A stretch of 64,000 nucleotides of DNA from Stramonita haemastoma (lineage: Eukaryota > Mollusca > Gastropoda > Neogastropoda > Muricidae). The stretch lies in NCBI GenBank assembly GCA_030674155.1, contig CM060323.1:43705511-43769510 (forward strand), given 5' to 3'. The notes below the pieces were generated by a model. That model searched no databases, had not been told where the DNA came from, and saw only the letters and a program-made list of their open reading frames with translations. The position numbers and the translations under genes were made by a program. Below are positions 28,801 through 42,700 of the stretch, one piece after another; the stretch's first letter is position 1, and each line of letters begins with the position of its first letter.

Positions 28801-31800
28801 GTGCACAAACACACATGCAGTTTACACACACACACATGTATACAACACACACACACACCACACCATACTACGCCACACCACACACACCACACACACACAT
28901 ACACACACATTAACACACACATTAACACACACACATATACATATACCAACTTACCTGCTGAAGCACACAGTGCTGCAGAAACATTAGTTGTCATACCTTG
29001 TTACATGATTGTTGTTGAAAACCAAAGCCATTGTGTGTTTGTGCAGGGTTTCGGTGAGCTGGCCATGACCCCCCAGTCCAAGGCTCTGATTGGGCTGTAC
29101 CATGGACAGACGGCCTGCAAGAAAAACCCTTTTGGGAAACCCCAGAAACCTGTGCAGTAAGTGGGGGAAATGTCTGATTATTTCTTTATAGGCTGTGCAA
29201 TAAAATCATTTTTGTAAGTCTGAGGGTTTTTTTTTAGGCTGTGCAATAAAATAATTGTTGCAAGTCTGAGGATTTCTTATTAGGCTGTACAATAAAATAA
29301 TTGTTGCAAGTCTGAGGATTTCTTATTAGGCTGTACAATAAAATAATTGTTGCAAGTCTGAGGATTTCTTATTAGGCTGTACAATAAAATAATTGTTGCA
29401 AGTCTGAGGATTTCTTATTAGGCTGTACAATAAAATAATTGTTGCAAGTCTGAGGATTTCTTATTAGGCTGTACAATAAAATAATTGTTGCAAGTCTGAG
29501 GATTTCTTATTAGGCTGTACAATAAAATAATTGTTGCAAGTCTGAGGATTTCTTATTAGGCTGTACAATAAAATAATTGTTGCAAGTCTGAGGATTTCTT
29601 ATTAGGCTGTACAATAAAATAATTGTTGCAAGTCTGAGGATTTCTTTTATAGGCTGTGCAATAAAATCATTTTTATAAGTCTGAGGATTTCTTTTTAGGC
29701 TTTGCAATAAAATCATTTTTATAAGTCTGGCAATTTGGGCAGATATCATTATGTAGTAAGTTTAAAAGAAAAAAAAGGAATGGAACACACTTCTATGTGT
29801 GCATGCATGCAAGTACATTTGCATACCTTTGAATCCACTTGTGTAGTGAACACAGACACACAAACATGCACACACGCATGCATACACACACACGCTTGAA
29901 CACATGTACATAGACATAAAAATAACACCACATCTATGCACATGCCTGAGTGCAGTCATGTATACACATACATACCTGTATTCAAGTTTGTATATTTGCC
30001 TACAGATGTCTTGCTCACGTACTTGCAATCTGTTTAGAGCAAGAGGTTTACATGTCTGCAAAGATGATTAAGGTACAGGATACTTTGACGAGTGTGAGTA
30101 AAAGTTGCAGCTTTTTATTTATTTTTTAATTTATTTCTTTTTTAAGAAGTTATGTGAGGAATGAAAAAAAAACTATCAGAATCTCAGAATGCTGTTTGGA
30201 CAGATACAAATGCAGGCTTTCTCTGAAAATATTGTGTATCCTTGGTTGCAGTAAAGTTCTTAAAAGTGGCCGTATATGCAATTCTCTGATCCAGTTGTTT
30301 TCACTTAAAAAATGTTTTTTAAATTTTTATTATCTATTGATATGATTGAGAGAGTCCCTGGTGGCTGATCTAGTGCTATTATAAAAAAAAAGAAGAAAAT
30401 AACCCTGCAGCTTTTGGAAGGTAGGGTTAATTCGAAGAATCCATCCAGTAGGAGTATTGCATTATTCCAAGTCCCCCAGCGTAAGGCAGTGAGAACCACC
30501 CAGAATACACACACACCCTGACTCGCTCACCACACCTGGGAACCACATTGACAAGTTTGCCTTTATGGCTGTTTTTCAACTGCTTTGATTATTAATGTGT
30601 GAAATGAATCAACCTGATAATGCAAAGGAGGACAGCACTGTCATCTTGCGTTCACATTGTTTCAGGACTGTGGGAGTACTGGGGGCAGGGCTGATGGGGG
30701 CAGGTATCGCCCAGGTGAGCATCGACAAAGGCATGAAGGTGTTGTTGAAGGACATGAACCAGCCGGGCTTGGCCAGGGGGCAGGACCAGGTGCAGAAAGG
30801 GCTGGACACTCAGGTCAAGCGCAAGAAAATCACCAGGTAAATAGAGACACGCAGAGTGGTATGTTCCGAGTCTTACCTGTTGAACTCTGCAGTTTGTTTT
30901 TCAAGGAATGCTCATGGCTGCCTGTTGAGGATAAAGATATACTTTGTGTCTTAAATGTGGATCATGAGTTTGTTATGGGACTGTATCTCAACATCTTAGT
31001 CAAGGAAATGAAACAGAAAAAAAAGTAAAGCAATTGATTTTTATTGTGCAGGGAAAGCAGGTAGCCTTTATTGTTTGTTTTTTCTCTTTAACCTATCTAA
31101 TTAGTATAAGTATTGTTCCTGTAAAATGGCTTAGAGAAGGAATAACGGAGACTGGTGTATGATGGTCCTTAGGTGTGCATTGTACAGTTCCCTCCATAAG
31201 GTGATACAGGGGAAAATAATATAATCATAGCATCCTTTACAGGTGTTTTGTGTTGTCAGGTTGTACTGCTAAGTGTTCATAGACTGCTTCACTTCTTTTG
31301 TGTTTTAGTGTTTTATGTGTTTGGATCAGCCATCTATGTTTCATTATTTGTGTGTTGTATAACATTTGCTGTCATGGCAGAGTTCTGTGTGTGACATTCA
31401 GGCTGTATGCACAACCACTAGTGTAGCATTTTCCTTTCTCTCCAGTCTCGGATTTGTTTTCCCTGAGAATGGCTTTTTTCCCATCAGAATATGGCCAGGG
31501 TCTACTCTCTTGTTGCTGTGGGTTCTTTTATTGCACTATATATTTGATGCACTTGGGATCCTAGCTCTTATCCAAAAGATGCGCAACCAGCCCACCTCTT
31601 GTAGTCTAGTGGACGGGGGAAAAGCCCAGCTTCAGTCAAGAATCAAGTTCACAATTTCTTGCTTTCCTAATGGGTCTGTGTTTTTGAAGTTTGATCGTGG
31701 GTACCTTCATGGTGTATGAAATCGGTCGCATAAGCAAAATCTCACTATTGGTGAACCTCTGAGCTGTATCCGAGGAACAAAAAACAACAAAAAAAAGGGG

Positions 31801-34800
31801 GGGGGGGGGGGAATGTGTTATCTGTAAACCAACAGTCCCTTTCATGATACACCACTCCATGAAATGCTTTCCTGGAATGTAATGGAATAGAAAGGGCTCT
31901 GTGTTTTTTAAATTTTTTTTAAAACTTCTTTTTTTTCTCATTCCTCAACTAGAGCCCTGAAGTCATTGATGGTGAAACTTTACGAACGGGACCGTTTTTT
32001 TTCTCCCCACCATTTAGGTAGCTGCATTCCAACTGTGGAGATGAATAGAAAGTGAAGGGACTATAACGGCATGTCATTGCTAGTTGTTAACACAGGGAGG
32101 TGGTGTGTGTGTGTCTGTGTCTGTGTGTCTGTGTGACTGTATCCACACTGTGGTGTCTGTGCTTGCTGCAGCTTCGAGCGAGACAGCATCATTTCCAACC
32201 TGGACCCCACTGTCAGCTACGAGCATTTCAAGAACTGTGACATGGTCATAGAGGCCGTGTTTGAGGATCTGGACATCAAGCACAAAGTCATCAAAGAAGT
32301 GGAGGCAGTAAGTCTTTGTTCTGTAGCATTTTCTTCTTTCTCTATGTCCAGTGCTCAGACAGCATCTATTGTTGTCTGTCATATGAGTGAAAAGGTGTTG
32401 CGCTGCTGTTCAAGGCCTGACAAATGTGACATGGGAGAAAATTATCTTTTAAGTCTTTCTGGGGAAAAGGGTTGGAAAATGGAAGAAGGATGAGACAGGA
32501 AGAAAAAGAACAAGGCAGAAACAAAGAGAAGGATAGAAAAGAGGGAATTCCTGGCACTGAATTTCCACAAGTTGGGGATGTTATTTATACTGATAGGCCC
32601 TTGGCATCCCCTCGGGTTCATTCTGAGATGCTGTTGTTAAATGGAGGATGATAAACTTGTGTAGTTACATTGTATATTAGAAAAATAAGCCATGTTATAC
32701 AAGAAATGATTTTCAGCTGAGTATTTTGAGGAGACAGACCAACTGACCACATAAAAGAACCATGGTTTTTTGTTTGGTTGGCTTTGTTGTTGTTTTGTTT
32801 GGTGTTTAGTTGTTGCTGTTGCTTGCTTGTTTTCTTGAGTTTTATACTGTTGCTTGTTTTTTTTTAATGTTTTTTTTTTAACTAGTTAATAAAGTGGATA
32901 AGAGAAAGGCAGAAAATGCTGAAGCTTCAGAAAATAGCACAAGGTTTCTTGAACAAATATTATTTTAAAAAACAGTAGTATTTTACTTCATTATAAAGTC
33001 TTTTGTACATTTTTAAACTGGACCCACTCTTTAAGAAGAATTTCCAATCAAAATATTTCAGAAGAAAGTGGTAGAGGAGTAGATTTCAAAGACATATCAA
33101 TTGTACTGCAAGTGTTATGGTCTGTGCCTGCATATGTTAATGTGCTATTGTGTTAAAGGAAAAACAATAAATCATCAAAAAAGTGAAATCTGTGTATTTA
33201 TGTGTTGTGTAGTGTTTGCTACAAAAGAGAGAGAATAATGTGCTTTGTGTTTTTCCTATGTCAAAGAAAAGGTTAATGTATGTATGTGTGTTGTGGTCAG
33301 TAGAGAAGAGAGAGAGAGAGAGGAAAAGAAAGAGGGGAAGAGAGAGATGTGTAAGTTGTGGGGAGGACAAAGTGAAGTCGCATGATGTGTAGAGAGAGAG
33401 CAAGAGGGGAAGAGAGAGATGTGTAAGTTATAGGGAGGACAAAGTGAAGTGGCATGGCATGATGTGTGTGATGTTTCAGCAAATCCCAGAGCACTGCATC
33501 TTTGCCTCCAACACCTCAGCTTTACCTATCACCCAGATCGCTCAGGGCAGCAAACGACCAGAAAAGGTGAGGACTGGCTCTCTTCTCCACACTCACCTGT
33601 TCATTTCTTCACTGTCTGTTCACTCTAAACTGATTGAGATCAGTGTGCACTGTCTTCTGTATTCTTATTCATATTTGAAGATAGGAAGTTAAAGTTAAAG
33701 TCTGTCCCGAGCCTAAGGCTCATCAGGCCGGTGCTTATCCCGGTTTCTGTGGCGTTAAGCGACTGAGAGTCATAGACTCCCCCCTGGATAGGACGCCAGT
33801 CTATCGCAGGGTTAACCCCAACACAAGGTTGGTACCCCTTTTACACCTGGGTGGGGTGAGAAAATAGCCGTAAAGTGCCTTTTCCAAGGGCACAACGCCA
33901 CAGCGGAAAGCTGGGATCGAACCCGCAACCTTTAGATTACGAGTCCAACGCCCTAACCACTTGACTACAGCGGCGGCCTTTATTCATATTTGAAGATAGG
34001 AAGGTAATGCTAATACTTGTATTAGGACAGAGAAAAACCTGTTCATTCTAACCTGATTGAGATAGTGCGCACTGTCTTCTGTATTCTGAATCAATTTTTA
34101 AGACAAGAAGGTAATGCCAATACTTGTATTAGGAAAGAGAAAAACTTGTTCACTCTAACCTGATTAAGATCAGTGTGCTTTGTCTTCTGTATTCTTATTC
34201 ATATTTGAAGGCAGGAAGGTAATGCTAGTACTTGTATTAGGAAAAGGAAAAAGATACGAGTGCTGCTGGGTTGATATACTTTTATTTAGTAAGTTGTTAC
34301 TGCATGTAATTTTAGCAGAATTGACTGGTATAGTTTATCAAAAGAAAAATGGTTTTGATTTGCCAATAGGAGTGGACATTTCTGCTGTATAGTGGGCATG
34401 TTTTTGATACCTCTAAAGGAGGAGGTGATGGTTAATAATATTGTAAACTACCTGAAATAACCGGAATGTTCTCTGACTCATACTTTTCAAAGGAAAAAGA
34501 TGAGGACATCAGTATAACAGGAAAAATGTGACTTCTTAATTAAGTGAATGTTGTCTCTGAGTGGGAAGGTGTGTTCACAGTGACAGAGGATTGTGTGTGA
34601 ATGAGGAGATGAGATAGATTAAAATTAATGGCTGTTGTTTGTAGAGTGAATTGGGGTAAAACTGGCCAGAGGGGGGAGTGGGTTGATGAGAATGACCATG
34701 AGTCTGTTGGAAAGTACTTTTCAGTATATTCACTTAGGCAGAGTTTTGTAACCAGCTTGCATTTATCATTTTCTTTATCATTGACAGTTTTAGAGTCAGG

Positions 34801-37800
34801 TAAAACTGAACTGAATTTTCTTGTTTGATTAAGGTCTCAATTGTTAAATTTTCTTGCTTAAGGTGTGTGTGTTAGGTGTGTGCGATTGCGCACATGCATG
34901 CATGTGCGCATTCCCTTGTACAATTATGTATATCTCTATCTGCAGGTGATCGGCATGCATTACTTCTCTCCTGTGGACAAGATGCAGCTGCTTGAGATCA
35001 TCACCACCAAGCAGACCTCTAAGGACACCACAGGTCTGTGTCACATCCTGAGTGATGGTCATAGTTAAGCACAACACTGGGAAAGAATTGATACTATTGC
35101 ACACATACCACACACATGCATGTGTACATGTGGGTGTGCACAAGCACACACAGACACAAGACACACACAGACAACACAGACACTCACACACACACACCCT
35201 CTCTCTCCCCCTCTCTCTGTGTCTCTCTCTGTCTCAAAACAATTCAGGCATTAACTGAGCATTGCTCGTTTATTTATTAAATTTTTTGTTCAATTTTTAT
35301 TTTTTATATTATTATTTATTTTTAGCATTGCTCGTTTTGTGCTATGAGAAATGTGGTCCTGTGAGGCTTATTATCAGTTGATTTTTTTTTTTTTTGTTGA
35401 AGAAAATTCCAATCTTAGATTATTTAGTTTTCCTTTTTGTTATCATATATTGTAGTTTTTGGTTAAAATTTGTTATTGAGATTCTTACAAAGATTAAAAA
35501 AAAAGATTTAGAGATAACCTCCAGTACAAACAAAGGCTCTCAAACATTCTTAGATTGTGATAATAATGTTCTAATAATATTTTTATTTAGAAAAGCTATA
35601 TATACATATCAGATAATGAAAATTTGGGTCATGGCTTGTTCCCCCGTCTCCCTGGCTGCTGTCGACTGTAGGAGCTCCTCATAATGCCATTGCAGTTCAC
35701 CAGCTTCATCTCTGCTGAGTTCTTCAGTTTCTGGTTGCCTTCCCAGATTGCATACAGACCTTGTGGTGTTGGTAATGTAGGATGTTATAGGTGGTCTGCA
35801 TCTTTCCCTCTGCCCTCAACCTTACCTTGGAAAGCTGGATGGTATGGCTGGTAGTTTACAATATTCTTAAAACTTTAATTTTTTGTTTTATGTCATGATG
35901 AATAGGAGAGTGAATATTTAATAAGCCAGGGTCTGGTTTGGGTTTGGAATGTGAATTGGTAGTAGGACAGAGACCATGTTTATAAAACAAACAGCAAGAA
36001 TAACAAAACCCTTTTGTTTAGAGGCAGCTCAAGAGGTGAAAACTTAGCTCTCTTAAAATGTTTATCAATTATGCATACAATGTTGGCTAGATACACTGTA
36101 TTACTGCCTGTTGGAATCGGTTGGAATTTTTTTTCTTCTTTCTCAGTAAATCTGAAATGGGTCTTCAAACATTTCATGTTATCATGGATGTGTGTGTGTT
36201 TGTCAGTGTATTGTATGTACAAGTGTGTTTCTGCATGTCTGTTTTTCTGCTGTCAGTTTGTTAGTTTATTTCAATTTATCTCTTGCCCTTTCCCTATTCC
36301 TACCATCTCTATTTCCCTTTTGTCCCCCTCTCCCACACTGTGATCAAACACAGCTGTGTGTGTGGAGAAATTTCTGTACTTTTAACTTCAAAATGATTGA
36401 CAAGTTGTAAGTGGTTCACAGTGCACAAATCCACATCACTCAGTAAGGCTAGTCAAGAGTGCTAAATTTAGCACACTCCTTCTTTTACTTAGTCATGTGT
36501 GGTCAGTTCTGCTATAAATAGCACCAGCTGGCCACAGCTGGGCTTTACTGCACTTTTTTTTTCCTCCACTCCTTTTTCCTCAATATTTCTGTGCTTGGTG
36601 ACAGATTGAGTTGTTAATTTGTGTCAACAGCTGCAGCAGTGGATGTGGGGCTTCGTCAGGGGAAGGTGGTGATCACTGTGGGGGATGGGCCTGGCTTCTA
36701 CACCACCCGCATTCTGGCTCCCTGTTGGCTGAGGCTATCCGTGTTCTCCAGGTTTGACTGTTGGGTTTTTTTTTGTTTTCTGTTCAGGTTGGATTTTTGA
36801 CAGTGTGAAGTCCTACCCTTTGTGTTTGCTGTTTTGTAGATTTTTTAAAATTTTTTGTTGTTGTGAGATCTGATTTTCAGAATTTCCTGTCATCAGCTAC
36901 GATGTGATAGAATCACATGTGTGCTGTTTTGTAGATATTTCTTAGTTGTGTTGAAAAAGGTGGGGTTTTTAAAACAAGAATGTCTGTGTAGTCACATGCA
37001 TTGATATCAGAAGAAGCATTTAAGCATACAAGATTCAGTGCTTTATAAGTTCACTACATTATTATTATTATTATGAAACGCACATGTGCAAACACTGAAG
37101 TGTATCCACAACAGTGTTGCTAATAAAAACATGCACAGATCAGGTCTTTACGACCATATCGAGCTGTGTTTTTGTCAAGCAACAGCTAAGTGTGTTTCCA
37201 AAGAGTTGTGTTGCCCTCTGCTTTGACTCTGTGGAGAATTCCACTCATGCTTGTAATACCATTGGCCATGAGTGCTATATTATCAGCATACCTGAGGTTA
37301 TGAAAAAAACACTATCATAAGAAGAAAGAATGGGAATGTATGATACGTAACTGATTCAGATTTTGTCTTTGTTGCTAGGAATAATGTTTCTTTAAACACG
37401 TGTGAATGTAGAGGTGCTATCTGACTCATAGCATGTGCTGAAATCCCATTGTGGATAAGATGCAGCTTTTTAAGAGCTGAAGCAAACTGTTTGATAAAAA
37501 TCTTTGTTGTCTTCTTTTATTTTAATTTTTTTTATAACACACACAACCTTTGTGTGGTTACAGTTTACCTGCAGTGTTAAGTTTAGAGTTGATTTTGATG
37601 CCCATGATTTTAGTGCTTGAATGTGTAGAGGGAAGTTCATCTCCCGGTTTATAGTTGAATGTTGTGTATGGAAGACTTCTCTTTCATGAAGTTTTATGTC
37701 TTAAAGGCCTATAACCTACATGTAAGCAACAAAGAAAATATTAGGAGGTGGTAAAACTGTATACTGAAGTCAGATTTAGGATTTTAATGTGATATTTAGC

Positions 37801-39439
37801 ATTCTACAGCTAATAATGAACTGTAAAGGTTAAGGAACTGGCAAGACCAGTATTCTTATACTCAGTGCTTTGCATTAAAGGGACCAAGTCTTTTCTCATT
37901 ACATTAAAAATGATAAGGACAACAATAGAAATATTGTGTAATATAATAGAAAAACCCTTTCTGGCTGAGAGTTTTGTCAGACTGCTGAATGTATTTTGCC
38001 TTACATTTGCATAAACCAAGTTGAACAACCCTTAACTTTAATTCCTTTCAACAATAGTTGCTGTTGGAGCATTTGACAACGAAGAAGAATTCCTTTACTG
38101 TATGGTTCATATCCTGAAGATCCATGTATGAATGCCTGGCCATTTAAAAAAAAAAATTAAAATTAAAAAAGGAAATTTTTTTAAATATTATTTTTGTCTG
38201 GCCATTTCTCTAGGAAGGAGTGGGCCCTAAGCGGCTGGACAAGCTGACCAAAGCAGGTGGTCTGCCCGTGGAGTGACCACACTGGCCGATGAGGTGGGTG
38301 TGGATGTGGCCGCTCATGTGGCTGAGGATCTGGGCAAGGCTTTCGGGGAGAGGTTCAGAGGGGGCGACATCAACCTGCTGAAAGAGATGGTCAGCAGCTC
38401 TTTCCTTTGGTAAGAAATGAGTTAACGTTTTGTTCAGTCTGTGCATGCTGTATTAGATTGTTGTGGTTGGGGGTTATTTGGGGGGGTGGTGAGGGGGGGG
38501 GTAGCTGCAGGTAATGTATTTTGATCCAACATTCTTCAGGTGTTTCAGGCTAAATTTGTTTTTTTTTAGCCCACTGATCCTTTTTAGATTTCCTTTTTCC
38601 ATAACTGAAGGAAACTTTCTGTTTTCATTTTTTTTCTGTTTTTGTTGTATTTAAAAAAGAGAAAAAAAGAATTTCTTTGGTACAAATATGAATATAATCC
38701 CTGGGGGATACTTGGTGCCTGTCAGTATGAATAGCATCCCCACCTGGAAATTTTTGTGCCAGGAATGTCCTCTTTTCTATCCTTCTCTTTGTTGTTCTTT
38801 TTTCTACCTGTCACCTACTTTTGTCTATTTTCTGCATTTCTTGGTCTGTTCTCCTGTCTTTTTCCCAGAAAGACTTCAAAGATAGCAGTTCTCTCCCCTG
38901 CTGAAGCTGGATGCATAGGGTCTGGCTTATCAGGCGCTTAACAGCAGCACATTACATTTTAGTTCCTATGACAGACAACAGTAGTTGCTGTCTGATATTT
39001 GACAAAGAACAATATGAATAATACGCTTTTTATATGTTTATGTCACCACACTTGGGATGTCCGAAGTACTGTTTTATTATTGATAAGCCTTTTCTGTACA
39101 TTTTTCTGTATTATGTGTATGTGCTTTATATAATGCATTTTGATAGGGACAGATTTTGTATCTGAAACCAGTGCTGAAGGTTTTGTAGGAAATATTGATT
39201 TTTGTTGGTAGTGGTGATTGTGGGGTGGGGGTGGGTTTGGGGAGGTTGTGTCATATGTATTGTCTGTCAGAAATGACCTTCATGTTAGGCTTGGCTATAA
39301 TCAGTAATATCATTAATAACGTTTATGTTGAGTATTATGAAAACAGTAGATGTGTGTTGGGTAATTTTTATTGCAATGTGTAGTAGTAAGCCAGCAGTTC
39401 TTAAGAGAACTTCTGTGTATGTGTGCGCATGTGTGCATG

Positions 39440-39508
<69 letters not shown>

Positions 39509-39681
39509 ATTGTTGTTTACACTCTCATTTTTAAATAATGCTGTTAAAATTACAGGTAGAAAAGCAGGCAAGGGGTTCTACGTGTATGAAAAGAACAGCA
39601 AGAGCAGATCAGAAAACGATGGGGCCCTGAAGCTGTTGGAGAAGTACCATCTGGAATCCAAGACAGAGTAAGTATCTTGAT

Positions 39682-39754
<73 letters not shown>

Positions 39755-42700
39755 TGCATGCTCTACCATTCATGTCTATCACAACAGCAGTAGGAAAACA
39801 AAGATTCCCTATTCAGTACTCCCGAGGCTACATATGTGATTCTATCACATCGTAGTTGATGACAGGAAATTTTGAAAATCTGATTAAAAAAACAAAACAA
39901 AAAAAAGTCTCTTGATTACCTGCTGACCTCTGGAAGCTGATGTCAAACTTGCTGGGTGTAGAGGCTAGGAGGCGGTTATGGGGGTGGAGATTTGGGAGGG
40001 GTGGGGGGTTCCATGCATACACCACAGTCACCTTATTTCAGTGCCACATTTGACAATCAGCTACAGGTGAAAAAACATCCTTCAATCAATTGTAAAACAA
40101 GCCCAGAAAAGCCAAACAGGTTATTGTGTATCCTTTGGATGTATAGGCTAGACCAACAATTACTGCATCATTCATGGATATGATGCACATATTGTGCATT
40201 AGTTGAGGAGCATAATCTGAATCATTGACAGTAATATGGGGCTCAGGAAGGCAATTACTGTAGAATGAGACAACTTCTGTAATAATGATGATGTTGATTC
40301 AACAAGGGGAGATTATTTTTGAAAAAGTTTTCCAGATTAATGGGAAATAATTTCAGGTTTACCATGGAGGCTGTGCCTGATTGCTTTTGTTACTTTACCT
40401 GATCTTTGAAAAATTATTTTTTAAATTAGACGGATGGCCAAAGGTGACATGAAAAATGTGTGAGTACTTGTGAAATGAGAATTTTGTTGTATGTTTACAG
40501 TCTGGAGGAAATACTCCACTGCACCCTTGTCTGTTAATGTGGGTTACACTGGTTTTTGCAGGCTTTCAGACGAAGAAGTTTGGTACCGCCTGTTCTCACG
40601 ATTTGTCAATGAGGCCGTCTACTGTCTCCAGGATGGCATCCTGTCAAATCCTGTAAGTTTTATTGACATCTCTCCGTTTTATAATGTCTACTGAGACTGT
40701 TTATTTTCCATGACTTTGCCTCACCCTGTACTAATAGGTTGATGGTTGATAACTTATTTGTTCTCACCACCAGGCAGTGTGGATAGAACTGTGAAATAAA
40801 ATATGGAAGTTCTCTTCTAACACTATGTTATGTTTCACTGTGTTGCCTGATGTACAGTGCTTGTCCTTCTCTTCTAACACTATGTTATGTTTCACTGTGT
40901 TGCCTGATGTACAGTGCTTGTCCTTCTCTTCTAACACTATGTTATGTTTCACTGTGTTGCCTGATGTGTTTCAGACTGATGGTGACATTGGAGCAGTCTT
41001 TGGCCTGGGCTTCCCCCCATTCCATGGTGGTAAGTACACTGTTCCTTCCACTCTATAGTACACTGTTCCCTCCATTCTGTTCGATCCCAGCTTTCGGCTA
41101 TGGCGTTGTGCCCTTGGAAAAGGCACTTTACGGCTATTTTCTCACCCCACCCAGGTGTAAAAGGGGTACCAACCTTGTGTTGGGGTTTAACCCTGCGATA
41201 GACTGGCGTCCTATCCAGGGGGGAGTCTATGACTTTCAGTCGCTTAACGCTACAGAAACCGGGTTAAGCACTGGCCTGATGAGCCTTAAGCTCGGGACAG
41301 ACTTTAACTTCAACTAACTCTCTCCATTCTATGGTGGTGAGTACACTGTTCCCTCCATTCTATAGTACACTGTTCCCTCCATTCTATAGTACACTGTTCC
41401 CTCCATTCTATAGTACACTGTTCCCTCCATTCTATAGTACACTGTTCCCTGCATTCTGTGGTGGTAAGTACACTGTTCCCTGCATTCTGTGGTGGTAAGT
41501 ACACTGTTCCCTGCATTCTGTGGTGGTAAGTACACTGTTCCCTGCATTCTATGGTGGTAAGTACACTGTTCCCTCCATTCTATAGTGGTAAGTACACTGT
41601 TCCCTCCATTCTATGGTGGTAAGTACATTGTTCCCTCCATTCTATGGTGGTAAGTACACTGTTCCCTCCATTCTATGGTGGTAAGTACATTGTTCCCTCC
41701 ATTCTATGGTGGTAAGTACACTGTTCCCTCCATTCTATAGTGGTAAATACACTGTTCCCTCCATTCTATAGTGGTAAATACACTGTTCCCTCCATTCTAT
41801 AGTGGTAAATACACTGTTCCCTCCATTCTATAATGGTAAATACACTGTTCTCTCCATTCTATGGTGGTAAGTACATTGTTCCCTGCATTCTATGGTGGTA
41901 AGTACACTGTTCCCTCCATTCTATGGTGGTAAGTACATTGTTCCCTCCATTCTATGGTGGTAAGTACATTGTTCCCTCCATTCTATGGTGGTAAGTACAC
42001 TGTTCCCTCCATTCTATAGTGGTAAATACACTGTTCCCTCCATTCTATAGTGGTAAATACACTGTTCCCTCCATTCTATAGTGGTAAATACACTGTTCCC
42101 TCCATTCTATAGTGGTAAATACACTGTTCCCTCCATTCTATAATGGTAAATACACTGTTCCCTGCATTCTATGGTGGCAAGTACACTGTTCCCTCCATTC
42201 TATAGTGGTAAGTACACTGTTCCCTCCATTTTATAGTGGTAAATACACTGTTCCCTCCATTCTATAGTGGTAAGTACATTGTTCCCTGCATTCTGTGGTG
42301 GTATGTACACTGTTCCCTCCATTTTATAGTGGTAAGTACACTGTTCCCTCCATTTTATAGTGGTAAGTACACTGTTCTCTCCATTTTATAGTGGTAAGTA
42401 CACTTTTCCCTCCATTTTATAGTGGTAAGTACACTGTTCCCTCCATTTTATTGTGGTAAGTACACTGTTCCCTCAGTTTGCCAGCCACTGTTGACCAGGT
42501 AACAAAAGGGTTATTTATGTAGTGTACAAGTATTGTGCTTGAAATTTCAAAGTGTTCCTGCAGAGTAATAGAGAAAACTGTTCTGACATCCGTTAACATC
42601 CCAAGTGTCAATGCCCTATTGTTTGTATGTAACAGGCCCCTTCCGCTACCTGGACCTCCACGGAGCAGGGCCCATCGTGTCCCGCATGGAGCGCTACCAA

